Below, one piece after another: positions 11,746-22,877 of a DNA stretch of 64,000 nt. How positions within the stretch are numbered: position 1 is the first letter of the stretch; every line of letters starts with the position of its first letter. The DNA is from Dasysyrphus tricinctus (lineage: Eukaryota; Arthropoda; Insecta; Diptera; Syrphidae). The stretch is from contig OY992531.1 of the NCBI GenBank assembly GCA_963921185.1, forward strand, positions 83,534,981 through 83,598,980. Reading direction: 5' to 3'. The notes below the pieces were generated by a model. The model was not told the origin of the DNA, did no database searches, and saw only the letters and a program-made list of their open reading frames with translations. The translations under genes and the position numbers were made by a program.

Positions 11746-13388
11746 AAAACACCAAAAAAGTGGGCTGCACAATTCTGTCTGTCTGTTCGTCTACAGCCTA
11801 AACGGCTCGATCAATTTTCTTCAAACTTGGTACATAGTGGTTTTTGGTGATTACCTATGCCCACACATTTTTTTCATTTTTTTTAGAACCAAAAATAGCC
11901 GCACCTGCCATACAATTTTTTTTAGCAATTTTACATAATTGTGTTTTTCTCAAAAATGGCTCGACAACTTTTCTTAAAAAAAATTCAATAAATTTATTTT
12001 AGTAAAGGCTTTCTTTAAGTGGAAAACCATTTTTCAAAAATGGTTATTAATGGTACCTCCCAAAGAACCATTTTTTAAATTTTTGATTTTCTTCAAAACG
12101 GTACGACCGATTTCAATTATTTTTTTTTATACAGAAGCTGCCAAAAATATAAATAGTTCTGTGTACCAACATTTTTGAAAAATATTTTTTGGATTTTTAA
12201 AAATTGTTTCAAATTGTTTTTTGGAAATCAAATATTTTGAAAACATTATCATCGATTTGTTTGAAACTCGATATTTAAGACTTTTTTAGTACTTTCTTAA
12301 ATATTTTTAGAAAAAAATTTACATTTATGAAAAAATAACGGCACCTTCCATACAAAAGTTAAAAAAACCCCAAAGGAAAATATTTTTTGCTTGAAAATGA
12401 CTCCTACGATTTTGATCAAACTTTTTTCATATACTTAAATTAGTACGATCTACTATTAAAAATTATAAAATTTTACACTTAGCAACTATTAGGCTAGGAC
12501 CGCACTTGCGATTTTCAGTCGGTGCGATTAAAAAATCGGTGTCGCAACAAATAATTACCATGCACTCACTTGCGGCTATCTATCGCACGATTTTTTGGTC
12601 GCAAGAAATAGAACATAAAGCTTTTAATATGAATGCACGCCATGCGTCTATTTAATTTCGCGACAGAAAAAACGCTTAAAAAATAGATCTGGTTCCATTG
12701 TTTTAATCGATGCGATTTTAAAGTCGCATATGTGCATTCACATTTAAAACCATGTGTCTCATTTCTTGCGGCTAAATAATCGTACGTTTGAAAATCGCAA
12801 GTGCGTGTATAATTTTTTCTAGTTGCGACTACGATTTTTTAGTCGCGCTATTTTAAATCGCAAGTGTGAGCACAACCATCTAAGTCCGTTTGTTTCATTT
12901 TAACTTTCGACAATCGCATCGCCAGAAAAATGGAACAAATTTTCCACTTTTAATCTTCGCGATTTCCAGGTCGCATGTGCGTTCATTCTTATTAAAATTC
13001 ATGTGTTCTATTTCTAGCGACTAAACAGTCGCGCGATTGAAATCGCAAGTGCGGTCCTAGCCTTAATAGTACCTGTAATAGAATGTATTTTTTTATTTGG
13101 AGTTTTCTCGCTATCGCCTCAACGGATTTAGATGATTTTTGTATATACAAATTTTAGATAAGATAAAATAATATTGCATATCAAAATTTTCAAAAAAAAA
13201 GTTTTTGGATTTTTAAAAAAAGTTTCAAAATTTTTTTTGAAAATTATCTCAAAAACGGGTTGACATTTTTTTTCAAATTTTGTTTTTATATACACATAAA
13301 TATTCACTTTAGATTTGCGTACCAAAATTTGTTCTTAAAAATGTTTTGAGAGTTTTATGTATAAAAAACCGCTCCAGTAGGCCAGGAA
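11746..13388 (+). repeat. Dispersed GTCT repeat, copy C, split by a MITE
   Basis: The segment starting CACCAAAAAAGTGGGCTGCA with TCTGTCTGTCTG and CAGCCTAAACGGCTCGAT matches the core of the repeat at 2905-3880, though diverged. It is interrupted at 12492-13062 by a MITE with a TTA duplication, resumes at 13063, and is cut at about 13389 by a foldback element. Confidence 0.65.
12492..13062. mobile_element. PIF/Harbinger-like MITE, 571 bp
   Basis: The TIR GGCTAGGACCGCACTTGCGA is perfect over more than 20 bp at both ends and is flanked by TTA (12489-12491 and 13063-13065). A 3 bp TWA target duplication with GG-starting TIRs is typical of PIF/Harbinger. The interior carries several inverted copies of the TIR-like core AATCGCAAGTGCG and TCGCATGTGCG, spaced through the element. 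Non-coding. Confidence 0.85.
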
Positions 13389-14842
13389 AAATGGGTTTCG
13401 AGGTTGAAAAAATTAATTCATGAAATATTAAAATTGGAATCGACGCAGAATTGCAACCTCTATAACATATCCAAAGTCCCTCAAAATCCCCGCATTGGCT
13501 TTTTGTGTAGATGCATTTGAAGAGGTGCAGACGGGGAGAATTTGGAGGTCTATCAAACTAAAATATTTGTTGGGTAAAACCTAATCGTATGATACATGCT
13601 TTAAGAGTAGTTTTTAACGCAGAATCTAAATAAATAAAATAAAAATAATGATACAACCACCCAAAAAGAAGTTATAGTCGTTTTTATGTATTGATGATTT
13701 TTTTTCCGCTACAGCAGGTAAAATATTACCGAAAACCCTTTGAAAATAACGGTATGCTAATGAAACTTGGAATGAATGTTTCATTTGTCATAGGAACTAA
13801 GAATCAAGAGAGTCCCTTAAAATATCCATGGTGAAAGGGTGTTTTTTTTAAGGCGGAGGGGCAGGTGTAGAATGTTAACCATAACACCCACGAAAAAACT
13901 CTTACACTCATGAAATTCGCCAAAAATATTAAATTTGTCATGGCAACCAATAATCAAAATAGTCCTCATAAATATATTTGTTCTGGGGTTTTTTTTATTA
14001 AAGAGAGGGAAAATCTTGGAAGAAGTTGGAAGATTTGAGCCAAAATTCCGATTTGGTGTAATTGAGGTATATACACAAAGTATGGTATATGATTTAAGGG
14101 TATTTTTTTAACGCTGAATCTAATAAAAGCAAAACTAATATGATCCAAGCACCCTTAACAAAGTTATGGGCCTTTTCAAGCAAAAATTAATTTTTGAAAT
14201 CGTATTTTCCGTAGAACAAGTCAAAAGTTAACAGTCACCAAAAACACTATTAGAACAAATATATTTGTATGGACTATTTTGATTCTTGGTTGCCATGAAG
14301 AGTTTAATATTTTTGGCGAGTTTCATGAGTGTAAGAGTTTTTACGTGGGTGTTATGGTTAACATTCTTTGCTGTCCCTCACTCTTAAAAAAAAAACCCTT
14401 TCACAATGGATATTTTTAAGGACTCTCTTGATTCTTAGTTCCTATGACAAATGCAACATTCATTCCAAGTTTCATTGACAAACCGTTATATTCAAAGGGT
14501 TTTCGGTAATATTTTACCTGTTGTTCCTGAAAAAAAAGTCATCATTACATAAAAAGGACTATAACTTCTTTTTGGGTGGTTGTATCATTTTGAATTTGGT
14601 TTCATTAGATTCATCGTTAAAAACTACCCTTAAAGCATGTATCGCATAGTTAGGTTGTACCAAAACAAATATATTAGTTTGATAGACGTCCAAGATCTCC
14701 CCATCTGCAGCTCTTCAAATGCATCTACACAAAAAGCCAATGCGGGGATTTTGGGGGACTTTGGATATGTTATAGAGGTTGCAATTCTACGGCGATTCCA
14801 ATTTTAATATTTTATGAATTAATTTTTTCAAGGTTCCCCATA
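13389..14842. mobile_element. Foldback element, ~1.45 kb, ~600 bp arms
   Basis: Bases 13389-13984 and 14251-14842 are near-complementary along their whole length, e.g. AATCCCCGCATTGGCTTTTT on the left against AAAAAGCCAATGCGGGGATT on the right. The unpaired centre is about 266 bp. There is no transposase. It interrupts the preceding dispersed repeat. Ends are near ATGGG on each side, and no clear TSD was resolved. Confidence 0.85.
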
Positions 14843-14875
14843 ATAATAAAAAAACATTAAAAAAAAGTTTAAAGT

Positions 14876-15182
14876 GTAATCTTTCAATACTGTAATGTTA
14901 TAGAGACATTTTTTTCTCTCGTTGCTCTAATAAATTCTTAATCAAAAACTGCAAACTAGATGATTCTATATCTTCTGATTTTTGAGAAAATTGAAAATTA
15001 CTATAGCTACTTTTGTATGGGATGTTTGTTTTTTGCTTGCTTACGTATTACGGCTAGCGTATAAACAGTAGGTATGTACATACATATATGTATCTAGTTT
15101 TTAGTTTTTGATTAAGAATTAATTAGAGCAACGAATTTCAGAAAAAAATGATATATTATTTTACAGTTTTGAGAAATTACAC
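14876..15182. mobile_element. Small foldback element, ~305 bp
   Basis: The left arm contains TTGCTCTAATAAATTCTTAA, TCAAAAACTGCAAACTAGAT. The right arm contains ATCTAGTTTTTAGTTTTTGA, TTAAGAATTAATTAGAGCAA. The arms pair over roughly 85 bp around a ~130 bp loop. Non-coding, boundaries approximate. Confidence 0.65.
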
Positions 15183-15449
15183 AAATTTTGAGTCTGAAAT
15201 TGCTTTTTTTTTCAATATGTATAGATTTCACTTTATTCAAAAACAAGCTAATAGAACAGAGTATTGGCTTTAAAAAAATGTATATTACTGAATTGTAAGT
15301 ATTACCGTTATTTTTTGATATGTTCCTTACATTCTTTACACCCCAAACGGGGTGAGATAGACCCCCCCTCCCATAGTAAAAAATACTTGTATTGAACTGT
15401 TCTACAAAAAACCGTTATCATTTCTTGGCGCCCAAGTTATCGTACTCTT
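15183..15449. other. No recognisable feature
   Basis: AT-rich linker with a C-rich run (GACCCCCCCTCCC near 15360). No gene seen. Confidence 0.35.
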
Positions 15450-16372
15450 GCCAGCCGTTTATATTCTAGCCGAAAAGACAAAAATTCTAGAAGAGTTTAT
15501 ACATCCGAAGCAGAAAATGACCTTCTATTTGCTATTGAAAAGGTTTCAGGATCAACATATTATTTTGGTTCCTGGAAGAGTAAATGCATTTTTCGCTATG
15601 AAAAGTTAAACAATTTTTTTTTTCTTTTAATTTCATAACTTTTGTTTGTCTCGTAATTAATTAAATAATTTAGTATGATCTTATTCCTTGAATAATTGTT
15701 TTTGTAAATACCCGTGCAAAATATTGCAACAGCTTACGTAACAGAATTTATAATCTCTTTTGTCTCAAAAAGCGTGGACGGGAGACTTGAACCAATTATT
15801 GTAGGGAGACTTGATCATACGAAAATGAGGAGCAAAACCAAAAAAAAGGGAAATACAAGGATAGCAATGCTCAAATTATGTTTAAAAAATCTTACAATCT
15901 TCTTACTGTATTTCCCAAGGAGGGGTTTATTTAAGTTTTGTATTTATTTTCATTTGTTACGGTTTTTAAGTTTGTTTTTAATTTTGTATCAATATTTTCG
16001 TGTATACATTTTTAAAACATTTTTCTTAGCAAATAATACGTTAAATATAGTAACAGTATTATTTTATGAAAATCATAGACGGTGATCTCATTTTTTGTAT
16101 TGTTAACTTGTTCAATTTGGGTATGTTCAAGTCTCCCCCAGGGGGTGTTCAAGTCTCCCGTAGGGGCGGGAGACTTGAGCCGAAAATCTTTCTTCAAACA
16201 ATTTGCTCTGGGTTGAAACCGATTGCATATATTTGAAGCCAATTTAACTAGTTTCAAAATAGATAAGTGTAGCTTTAAAGAGATGTATCTTTCATGCGGC
16301 TGAGATAAATAGACAAGTTTTTATCAACAATTTTACAAAAAGTGGCTCAAGTCTCCCTCCTTCCCCCTACAT
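15450..16372 (-). mobile_element. GGGAGACTTGA-motif element, copy A
   Basis: This is homologous in reverse orientation to the complete copy at 35674-36659. Motif GGGAGACTTGA or its complement occurs at about 15780, 15806, 16128, 16149, 16169 and 16345. It ends at CTTCCCCCTAC, which matches the terminus of the other copy, while the other terminus is missing, so this copy is truncated. An open frame of 123 codons at 15714-16085 is shared in part by the other copy, but the copies are so similar in DNA that this is no evidence for a protein. Confidence 0.75.
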
Positions 16373-16765
16373 AGTACCAATATATCGCATTTAAAAAAGT
16401 TTAATTTTTGAATTTTTGACCTTAAAAACTGCTGAAAACGGAGAATGTTGTTATCCTCGGTCTTTTTGTATCATTCTAAGTAAGCATCAATGTAAATGAA
16501 TTGACATCATGCTTAATAATAAATGTCATACTCGTATAGTATGTACCTAACCAACTTTATTATTTTTTTAACGACAAAATCTTTAGAAAATGTTGTTCTA
16601 AATAAAATGAAGGACGTCTTTGTTGAAAAGCAAACCAATAAATTCTCAGAATTATCCACACAGTCCCATCTTCTACATGACGAGTTCCATTAAGATATTC
16701 AATGTACAAAGGATAAGCACACATCCTGAATAGGAAATAATAAATATCACAGACTTATAGTTATA
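16373..16765. other. No recognisable feature
   Basis: AT-rich, no gene or repeat recognised. Confidence 0.35.
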
Positions 16766-16889
16766 CAGGGTGCTTACGCGGCAATTTTTTTTTTTTTGAA
16801 GAAACGTTTATTAAAGCTACAAAAATGTGTGATCTCTTCACATAAATTGACAGATTGATGGTTCTTTTTTTGTTAAAATTAATGACTAT

Positions 16890-17672
16890 GCTCTATCCAA
16901 CAAAAATTGTCAGTAAAGGGAAGATAGGACGTTTGCCTCTCAGTCTGGTTGCATTGGCTTGCATACGTCTGTCTCAAGTTAAAGCTCTCACAGGGTTTCC
17001 GTACTTTGAATTATAAATTGTCACAAATCGAAGAACAATGTGCATATGGTTACCATTGATACCATTTCAAACATATTAAAAAAAAGATCCATTTATCTTT
17101 TTTTACCACAGCACACCTTTTTAAATGAATTTGATCACGTAACGCTTTGTGAATGTTTCAAAACTTAGCGCAAATAACTTTTTTCTTCTTAAAGACTAAA
17201 ATCATACAAATTTTAAGTGGATTTTATAGCTTTATTCAAATATACAATTAAATAATAAGGGGACAATCAAAACGACAACACTTTTGGCTCTCATCTTTAT
17301 AAATATTGTTCTCAAAAGCTTCAAAACTGAAAGTTCTTTCATAAAAACCACTGAAAAAGCTCTTTCGTACTGTTGCAATATGGCAAAGGCAACTCTGTTG
17401 GAATTTGAATTTTTTGTTTTATTTCACACAGCGAAGGTAGAAGCGAAAGCGAGTATACGATCAGAATGCTTTTGGCATTGAAAGACGACGGTCATGTTGG
17501 AGCGTACGAAATGTTTCAAGGAGTTGCAACAACAATTCCTATGTTTATCAGTGGTTTAGTATCTTTTTCAGTGGCAGGTTTGTTATTTGAGTGTTGTGAT
17601 GGTATACACTGGCGCCACTGTTTTGAAAAAAGCTCGCCCATAAGCCCTGTACTGACAATTTTTGCTGGATAG
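16890..17672. mobile_element. ATCCAACAAAAAT-ended TIR element, copy A
   Basis: The left end CTCTATCCAACAAAAATTGT and the reverse complement of the right end (GTCTATCCAGCAAAAATTGT) form an inverted repeat. The subterminal sequence (AGATAGGACGTTTGCCTC, AAGCTCTCACAGGG) matches the start of the larger element at 61250-63542. The 60-70 codon frames inside have no recognisable domain. Confidence 0.65.
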
Positions 17673-17719
17673 ACTTATAGTTTTCCAGATCATCTGAATT
17701 TCTGAGTTAATCTCGACTA

Positions 17720-18240
17720 GGGCTCTTGATTGAACCCGGGTAATACCCGGTTTCTCGAGTACCCGGGTACTCGGGTAGAAAAATACCCGGGTATTACCCG
17801 GGTACCCGGGTACCCGAGTACCCGAGTGGCAAGTCTTCGGGTACCCGGGTACCCGTGTGTCTCGGGTACCCGAGTACCTATGTATCTCGGGTACCCGAGG
17901 ACCGGCAGCAATGGACTATAAAAGTTGATTTTCTGCATTTAAAATGTATAAATTCGACTGTAGCACAAAAATAAAATTAACCTAGACCAAATAAAGTGAA
18001 TTTGTGCAGTAATAAAGTGTGTATTTTTTAATTTTCGCGTATCCGGGTACTCGAATTACCCGGGTACCCGAGTACTCGAGGTCTCGGGTACCCGGGTACC
18101 CGGGTACTCGGGTATTTCGGGTACTCGGGTACCCGGGTAATTTGAGGAACCGGGTACCCGGGTACTACCCGGGTAATACCCGGGTATTCGGGTACCCGGG
18201 TACCCGGGCGGGTCTTCGGGTACCCGGGTTTCAAGAGCTC
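17720..18240. mobile_element. Element built of palindromic ACCCGGGT octamer arrays, 521 bp
   Basis: Two arrays (about 17734-17905 and 18040-18230) consist of tandem copies of the 8 bp unit ACCCGGGT and variants (ACCCGAGT, ACTCGGGT). The unit is itself a perfect palindrome, so each array is its own reverse complement. Termini G(G/A)GCTCTTGA on both ends are inverted, and the whole is flanked by a 12 bp direct repeat TAATCTCGACTA (17708-17719 and 18241-18252). The ~135 bp centre is AT-rich. The P/G/T/R/V/Y-rich open frames on both strands are translation of the octamer and not genes. Confidence 0.8.
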
Positions 18241-18572
18241 TAATCTCGACTAATGGCATCAAACTTGGTGAGATGACTGCAAAACCAGAATGACCTCACC
18301 CTTATAATATACACTGGGTCTTAGAGAAATTAATTAAATTGGTTAGAGCCTGAAACAATTCTAAGATTTGAATTTACAGAAAAAAAATTTTGCAATGAAT
18401 AGTGGATAATTGAGTACATACTTAAACTTCAGAAGTCTTTTTTAGAAAAATGTTTTTCAAAGCTAGGTGAAGACTATTTCCTCTAAAATTGAATAGTATC
18501 TATCAGCTGTTTGTGTTTTTTTTTAAACAGATTAACATTTTAATAAGTTATCCTCTGCCAAGAAGCACCCTG

Positions 18573-19663
18573 TAAATAAAAGAAACCCTTCGAATAAATG
18601 TTCTTCTTAAGGATAAAAGTTCTTAATATATTCATTGCTTCATTGGCATTATTCATACTGACCCCGTTGCCATTCATAGTGCCCTTTGTGGAATGCATCT
18701 TGCTAAAAAGGACCTTTTCATTTGCATATATATTTAAACATCATCTGATGCCTTTGCCTTGCATTATATAAAGGTTCTGTGTCTAAAGTCTATAATAAGA
18801 AATAGATTTCCTTCCACATTCACAAGTCCGGATCCGGACGGACGACGACGAGTATTGAGTGGTTAGGTTTATAGTATTCGGAAAAGGAGCTCAACGACTA
18901 TTATTGCGGATGATACTTCACTTAAATCGAATTTTTGCCAATGGAGAAAGGATCATCTACGTATATTTTTGTTTCATTTTCGTTTTTGCGCCATCCGTTT
19001 ATCTTCTTCGATTCTATATAGAAACTTCGATACGGATATATATCTAGAAGGGCTTATAAGTTTTTGTCGTGAAGTACTTTTTAGTTTTTTGTTTTTGGTT
19101 GATGATAAATGTTCCAATCAGCCATGCATAATATTGAATTAATTTGTTGAAGTATTAACGTTGAAGATTAGTTTTGTTTTATTGAATCAATGGAATCAAA
19201 AGAAATGGAATTCTTTTGAGTATGCAGTTTATGAATTTCCAATTTGATTGAGGAATTTGTTTAATCTTTATAATTCCATAGAAGTAAAATTAAATTCTAT
19301 GTATTTTTTTTATTGTATTCCCGTTAGTGGCGTAGCTAAACAATAATTTGCCACCCCTTTGGTCTAACAATGCTTAATACAAAAAATTTGTGATACGTAC
19401 CTTCATATCATCGGTCATAAAGTTGCAGACAAAATTTTGATTAAAATATTTTTTTTTATAAATGCAAGGAATTACATTCTGCGAAATATTGATACACGGT
19501 ACATTCCCGCAATATCTGCTGAAGTGCTGAATGAATTTTTTTTGTTTCTGACCTAATAAGATTTAACTTTAAACCGACTGTATATAATATCTATAGGCAG
19601 ATGAGACTTGAAATTTTTTTAATGTTTGCTTTCGTCCAAAAATAGTGAAGTTCATTATTGTTC
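18573..19663. other. No gene seen; possible TATA-like motif only
   Basis: GCATTATATAAAGG near 18760 followed by a CGGACGGACGACGACGAG segment near 18833 superficially resembles a core promoter and 5' leader. No open frame of convincing length or composition follows, so I do not call a gene. Confidence 0.3.
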
Positions 19664-19666
19664 ATT

Positions 19667-20858
19667 AGGCGTGTCCCACCAAATAAAATCTCTGAGAGCT
19701 CAGAGATTTTTACAGTGGGACAAAAAATCTCACCTGAGCACTGAGATTTTCTTCAGAGATTACTGAGACGAACATTTTTTGGATTAATTTCTCAATGTTC
19801 TTTCTCAGCTAAAACTATTCATTTGACAGCCAAATTAGTGTTCCTTAAACATCGATAGTCTATCGATAGTTATCGATAGTAAATGACTATCGAAAACATC
19901 GATGGTTTTTATAACTATCGCATGTGTCAGAATTGCTCAGTTTATATCAGAACGCTCACATGAGCAGACGAATCCAATTTTTTTTTACCAAGTATTTAAT
20001 AGCAAAACTGGGGAAATTCTCTGAGCCCTCAGAAATTTAAACTGAACAAATTTAATAAAAGTTCTTAATTTCCCCCTTCATTTATTACTTAACATTTCCA
20101 TTCGCTTAGGCTTAATGAAAAACGGTGAACACTGAATGTACTGTCTATGAAATAAGGGAATAAGTTTGGGGAACCCCCAAATAACAAGTTTCGTACTAGG
20201 TGGTAGTTGATAATGCCCTTGTCTTAACTGCGAACAGGATTAAGCTAACTGTTTTTTCAAAGGAAAACTATGCTATCTTTGAGACAAATTAATTTTTTGT
20301 AAATATTTCTGTCTCCTAGTAAGCATTGTCTAGTCATAAATTTTTCTAATAAAATGTCTTTTCGCGTACCTTCCAAAATTACGAATTTCCACGAATTAAG
20401 CCCAAAGTTCTGTCAAAGCTCATATAAGAAAAATTAAGTTCGGAGTTTTGGGAAGTACATGAACAGACATACAAATTGTCGAACAAATGTTGTTTTTATC
20501 TTTATATGAAAACTATCGATAGACTATCGATACTATCGGGTGTTTTTTAAAAATAATCGTGAACTATCGCAAGTGCCGACTATCGATGTTTAAGGAACAC
20601 TAAGCCAAATTGCAATTTTTCGGTGATGTGCAAATACGAAATTGATACAAAATAGAGGTTGAATGCTGATAAACAGGAAAAATAAATTGATCTTAGCATT
20701 ATTTTTCATTCATTTCATAAAGTTTTGTGCTTTAACATTTAAATATTTAAAGCAAAGTTAAAATTTTGTTTCCATAATTTCAGCACGATTGGACACACTC
20801 CACCTACGTCAACTTGATATTGAGCGCTCGGTGAGATTTTATTTGGTGAGACACGCCT
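19667..20858. mobile_element. TIR element AGGCGTGTC, interrupted
   Basis: The left end AGGCGTGTCCCACCAAATAA and the reverse complement of the right end (AGGCGTGTCTCACCAAATAA) are inverted repeats of about 26 bp. ATT flanks both sides (19664-19666 and 20859-20861), a possible 3 bp duplication. Near the left end there are several CTGAGATTTT/CTCAGAGATTT motifs, possibly subterminal sites. The element contains an inserted hAT-like element at 19836-20602. Confidence 0.75.
19836..20602. mobile_element. hAT-like non-autonomous element, 767 bp, 8 bp TSD
   Basis: The TIR TAGTGTTCCTTAAACATCGA is perfect at both ends, and exact 8 bp target duplications AGCCAAAT lie at 19828-19835 and 20603-20610. TAGTG fits the hAT terminal consensus. 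Both subterminal regions carry clustered TATCGATAG palindromes (19850-19925 and 20515-20590). No transposase frame. It interrupts the element at 19667-20858. Confidence 0.9.
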
Positions 20859-20861
20859 ATT

Positions 20862-21717
20862 GTTTCATCAGTATCTACTTGACAGCAAAACTGAGAAATT
20901 GCATACTGTTCATATTTCTCAGATCTAATGATCATGAACCATATTAAAGGGTCAAAGCCACGGCTAAGTCACTACTGAGTGTCTGACTACAGAGTTGTAA
21001 CTTCACTGAAATTGCAAAAGATTGTTGATCTTATGCATTTTTCTCAAAATAAATCTGCTGCAAAATCTACATACTGCACTTCATTTTATGAAAAAAAAAA
21101 TTAATCTTCTTCATCTTTTTTTTTTTAATTCTTTGTCTTGAATGCAGCCATATGTATAATTTAGAGCTTTTTTTGTGTGCTGGTTTTATGTTTAAAAAAA
21201 ACTAATCTTATGTTTAATTTATATTTATTCATTTATCAGATTTTTTTAAATAATTAAAAAAAAAAAAACAAAAACAAATCATCTGCGAAAATATTCAATC
21301 TACAGCATTTTATTTTCAAATCTAACGCGAAAAAATTTCTGAGAAAGGTCAACCCGTCTGAAACTAGAATTGAAAGAATTGTTTATTTATAAAAAATTTA
21401 CTTTTGTGTTTATTTCCAACTTCTATAATAAACAACGATGATGATTTTGCGCCCCCTTTGTAAAATATTGTTAAATATTTATTTAAGAATTGTAAAAGAA
21501 ACAAAAACTCACTTCAGGTATCTCGACTTACCTGGTTCTTCACGACCGCCATGGATTTATCGGAAATAATTAGTTCGTACTTCCATCAGTCATTGTTGGA
21601 TCTATTTTTTTTTTTGTGTATAGTATTAACTATACGCTCCTAACTATCATCACCAATTTAAGTCTTAATTCCTTACTAAAATTGAAAATTTATTTCCAAC
21701 ATGACAGTTCGGAAAAA
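20862..21717. other. No recognisable feature
   Basis: AT-rich with several poly-A/T runs. No gene, TIR pair or tandem repeat recognised. Confidence 0.35.
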
Positions 21718-22242
21718 GAAATCACAACAAAAACATAAATGTTAAAAAAGGAGCCAAGTTCGTATATGTACAAGAAACCTGTGCGTAAAAAGTCAGCCAA
21801 AAAAGTAATGAGATCTAAAATATATGCCAAGTTTAGGGTTCATGAAGTTTAATATCAAATATCTTAAGTAGAGTAATATCGAAACAATTCCAAATCATGA
21901 CAGAAATTTGACATTTAATGATTACTGATTAAAATTGGTGGGTTCATTGGTCAAGTTTTCATAGATTTTAAATTTGTTATTAAGTAAGTACTTACGAGAA
22001 AACTTGCCAAGTAAATCCACCAAATTTTAATCAGTAATCATTAAATGTCAAATTTCTGTCATGATTTGGAATTTTGTCGATATTACTCTAATTAAGATAT
22101 TTGATATTAAACTTCATGAACTTAAAACTTGGCATATATTTAGGATCTCATTACTTTTTGTGGCTGACTTTTTACGCACAGGTTTCTTGTACACATTAGA
22201 ACTTGGCTCCTTTTTTAACATTTATGTTTTTGTTGTGATTTC
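21718..22242. repeat. Long near-perfect hairpin, ~240 bp arms
   Basis: Bases 21718-21961 and 21994-22242 are reverse complements with few mismatches and small indels, separated by only about 32 bp. The left arm starts GAAATCACAACAAAAACATA and the right arm ends with its complement. A fragment of one end occurs at 1786-1826, so this belongs to a dispersed family. If transcribed, the RNA would fold into a long duplex of the kind processed by Dicer-2 into siRNAs. The 71-codon frame at 22061-22276 lies in the arm and is not called. Confidence 0.85.
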
Positions 22243-22269
22243 ACTCCTTTTTGCAAAGATTTATGTTGC

Positions 22270-22877
22270 CAGGTGAAAGTCAAGCCCTACCACTCTACAA
22301 AGTTGCATAGTTCTACGACAACCGAAAGTGCTCTATTCAAATAATAGCAATTCTGATAAAGTGGGTGGATGGCACCCCCCCTGAATGGACAATTCCAAAT
22401 TTTCGATTTTTTTCCTTTCTAAGTACTTCAAGTCCTATACCGACCTACCAATTTTCATCGTTCTACAATAATCGGAGGTGCTCCATATAATTTATAAGAA
22501 TTTTTAAGAATGTGGGTGGATGCCACGCCTCCTGAATACAAAATTCCAATTTTTCAATTTCTTCTTTCTATGTATCTTAAGCCCTACCGACCTACCAATT
22601 TTCATCGTTCTACAACAATCGGAAGTGCTTCATATAGTTTATAAGAATTTTTAAGAATGTGGGTCGATGCCACGCCCCCTGAACTGAAACTTCCAATTTT
22701 TCGATTTTTTTCTTCTGCGTACTTCAAGGCCTACCCACCTACCAATTTTCATCGTACTACAACAATCGGAAAGGCTCCATATAATTTATAGAATATTAAA
22801 GAAAGTGGGTGTATGCCACGCCCCCTGAATAGAAAATTGCTGATTTTCGATTTTTTCCTTTGTATGCACCACAAGGC
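22270..22877 (+). repeat. ~147 bp tandem repeat, about four units
   Basis: The landmark GTGGGTGGAT or variants recurs at 22361, 22512, 22659 and 22805 (spacing 151, 147, 146). It is followed by GCCACGCCCCCTGAA, and further on by CCTACCAATTTTCATCGTTC and GGAAGTGCTCCATATAA. The array is broken at 22877 by a Jockey-like insertion and resumes at 23817-23905. It then passes into AGTGAGTCAGTCAGTTACGG and a unique-looking segment. Non-coding. Confidence 0.8.

Larger units (their letters stand above)
16766..18572. mobile_element. Candidate TA-flanked TIR element holding two others
   Basis: The left end CAGGGTGCTTACGCGGCA and the reverse complement of the right end (CAGGGTGCTTCTTGGCA) share about 10-14 bp and are each flanked by TA (16764-16765, 18573-18574). 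This fits a Tc1/mariner-type element, but the TIR is short and could be coincidental. It encloses the elements at 16890-17672 and 17720-18240. Confidence 0.4.

Noticed and set aside
15714..16085. Short ORF partly shared with the copy at 36115-36357
   Set aside because: The two element copies are highly similar in DNA; shared frame gives no independent evidence for a protein, and the downstream parts diverge by frameshift.
17717..18262. Open frames on both strands rich in Pro, Gly, Tyr, Thr, Arg and Val, looking like repeat proteins
   Set aside because: They are translations of the 8 bp palindromic array, which is open in many frames on both strands because of its composition.
18755..19050. 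Possible core promoter and first exon (TATATAAAGG, then a 62-codon frame)
   Set aside because: TATA-like strings are frequent in such AT-rich DNA; the frame has no motif or clear continuation.
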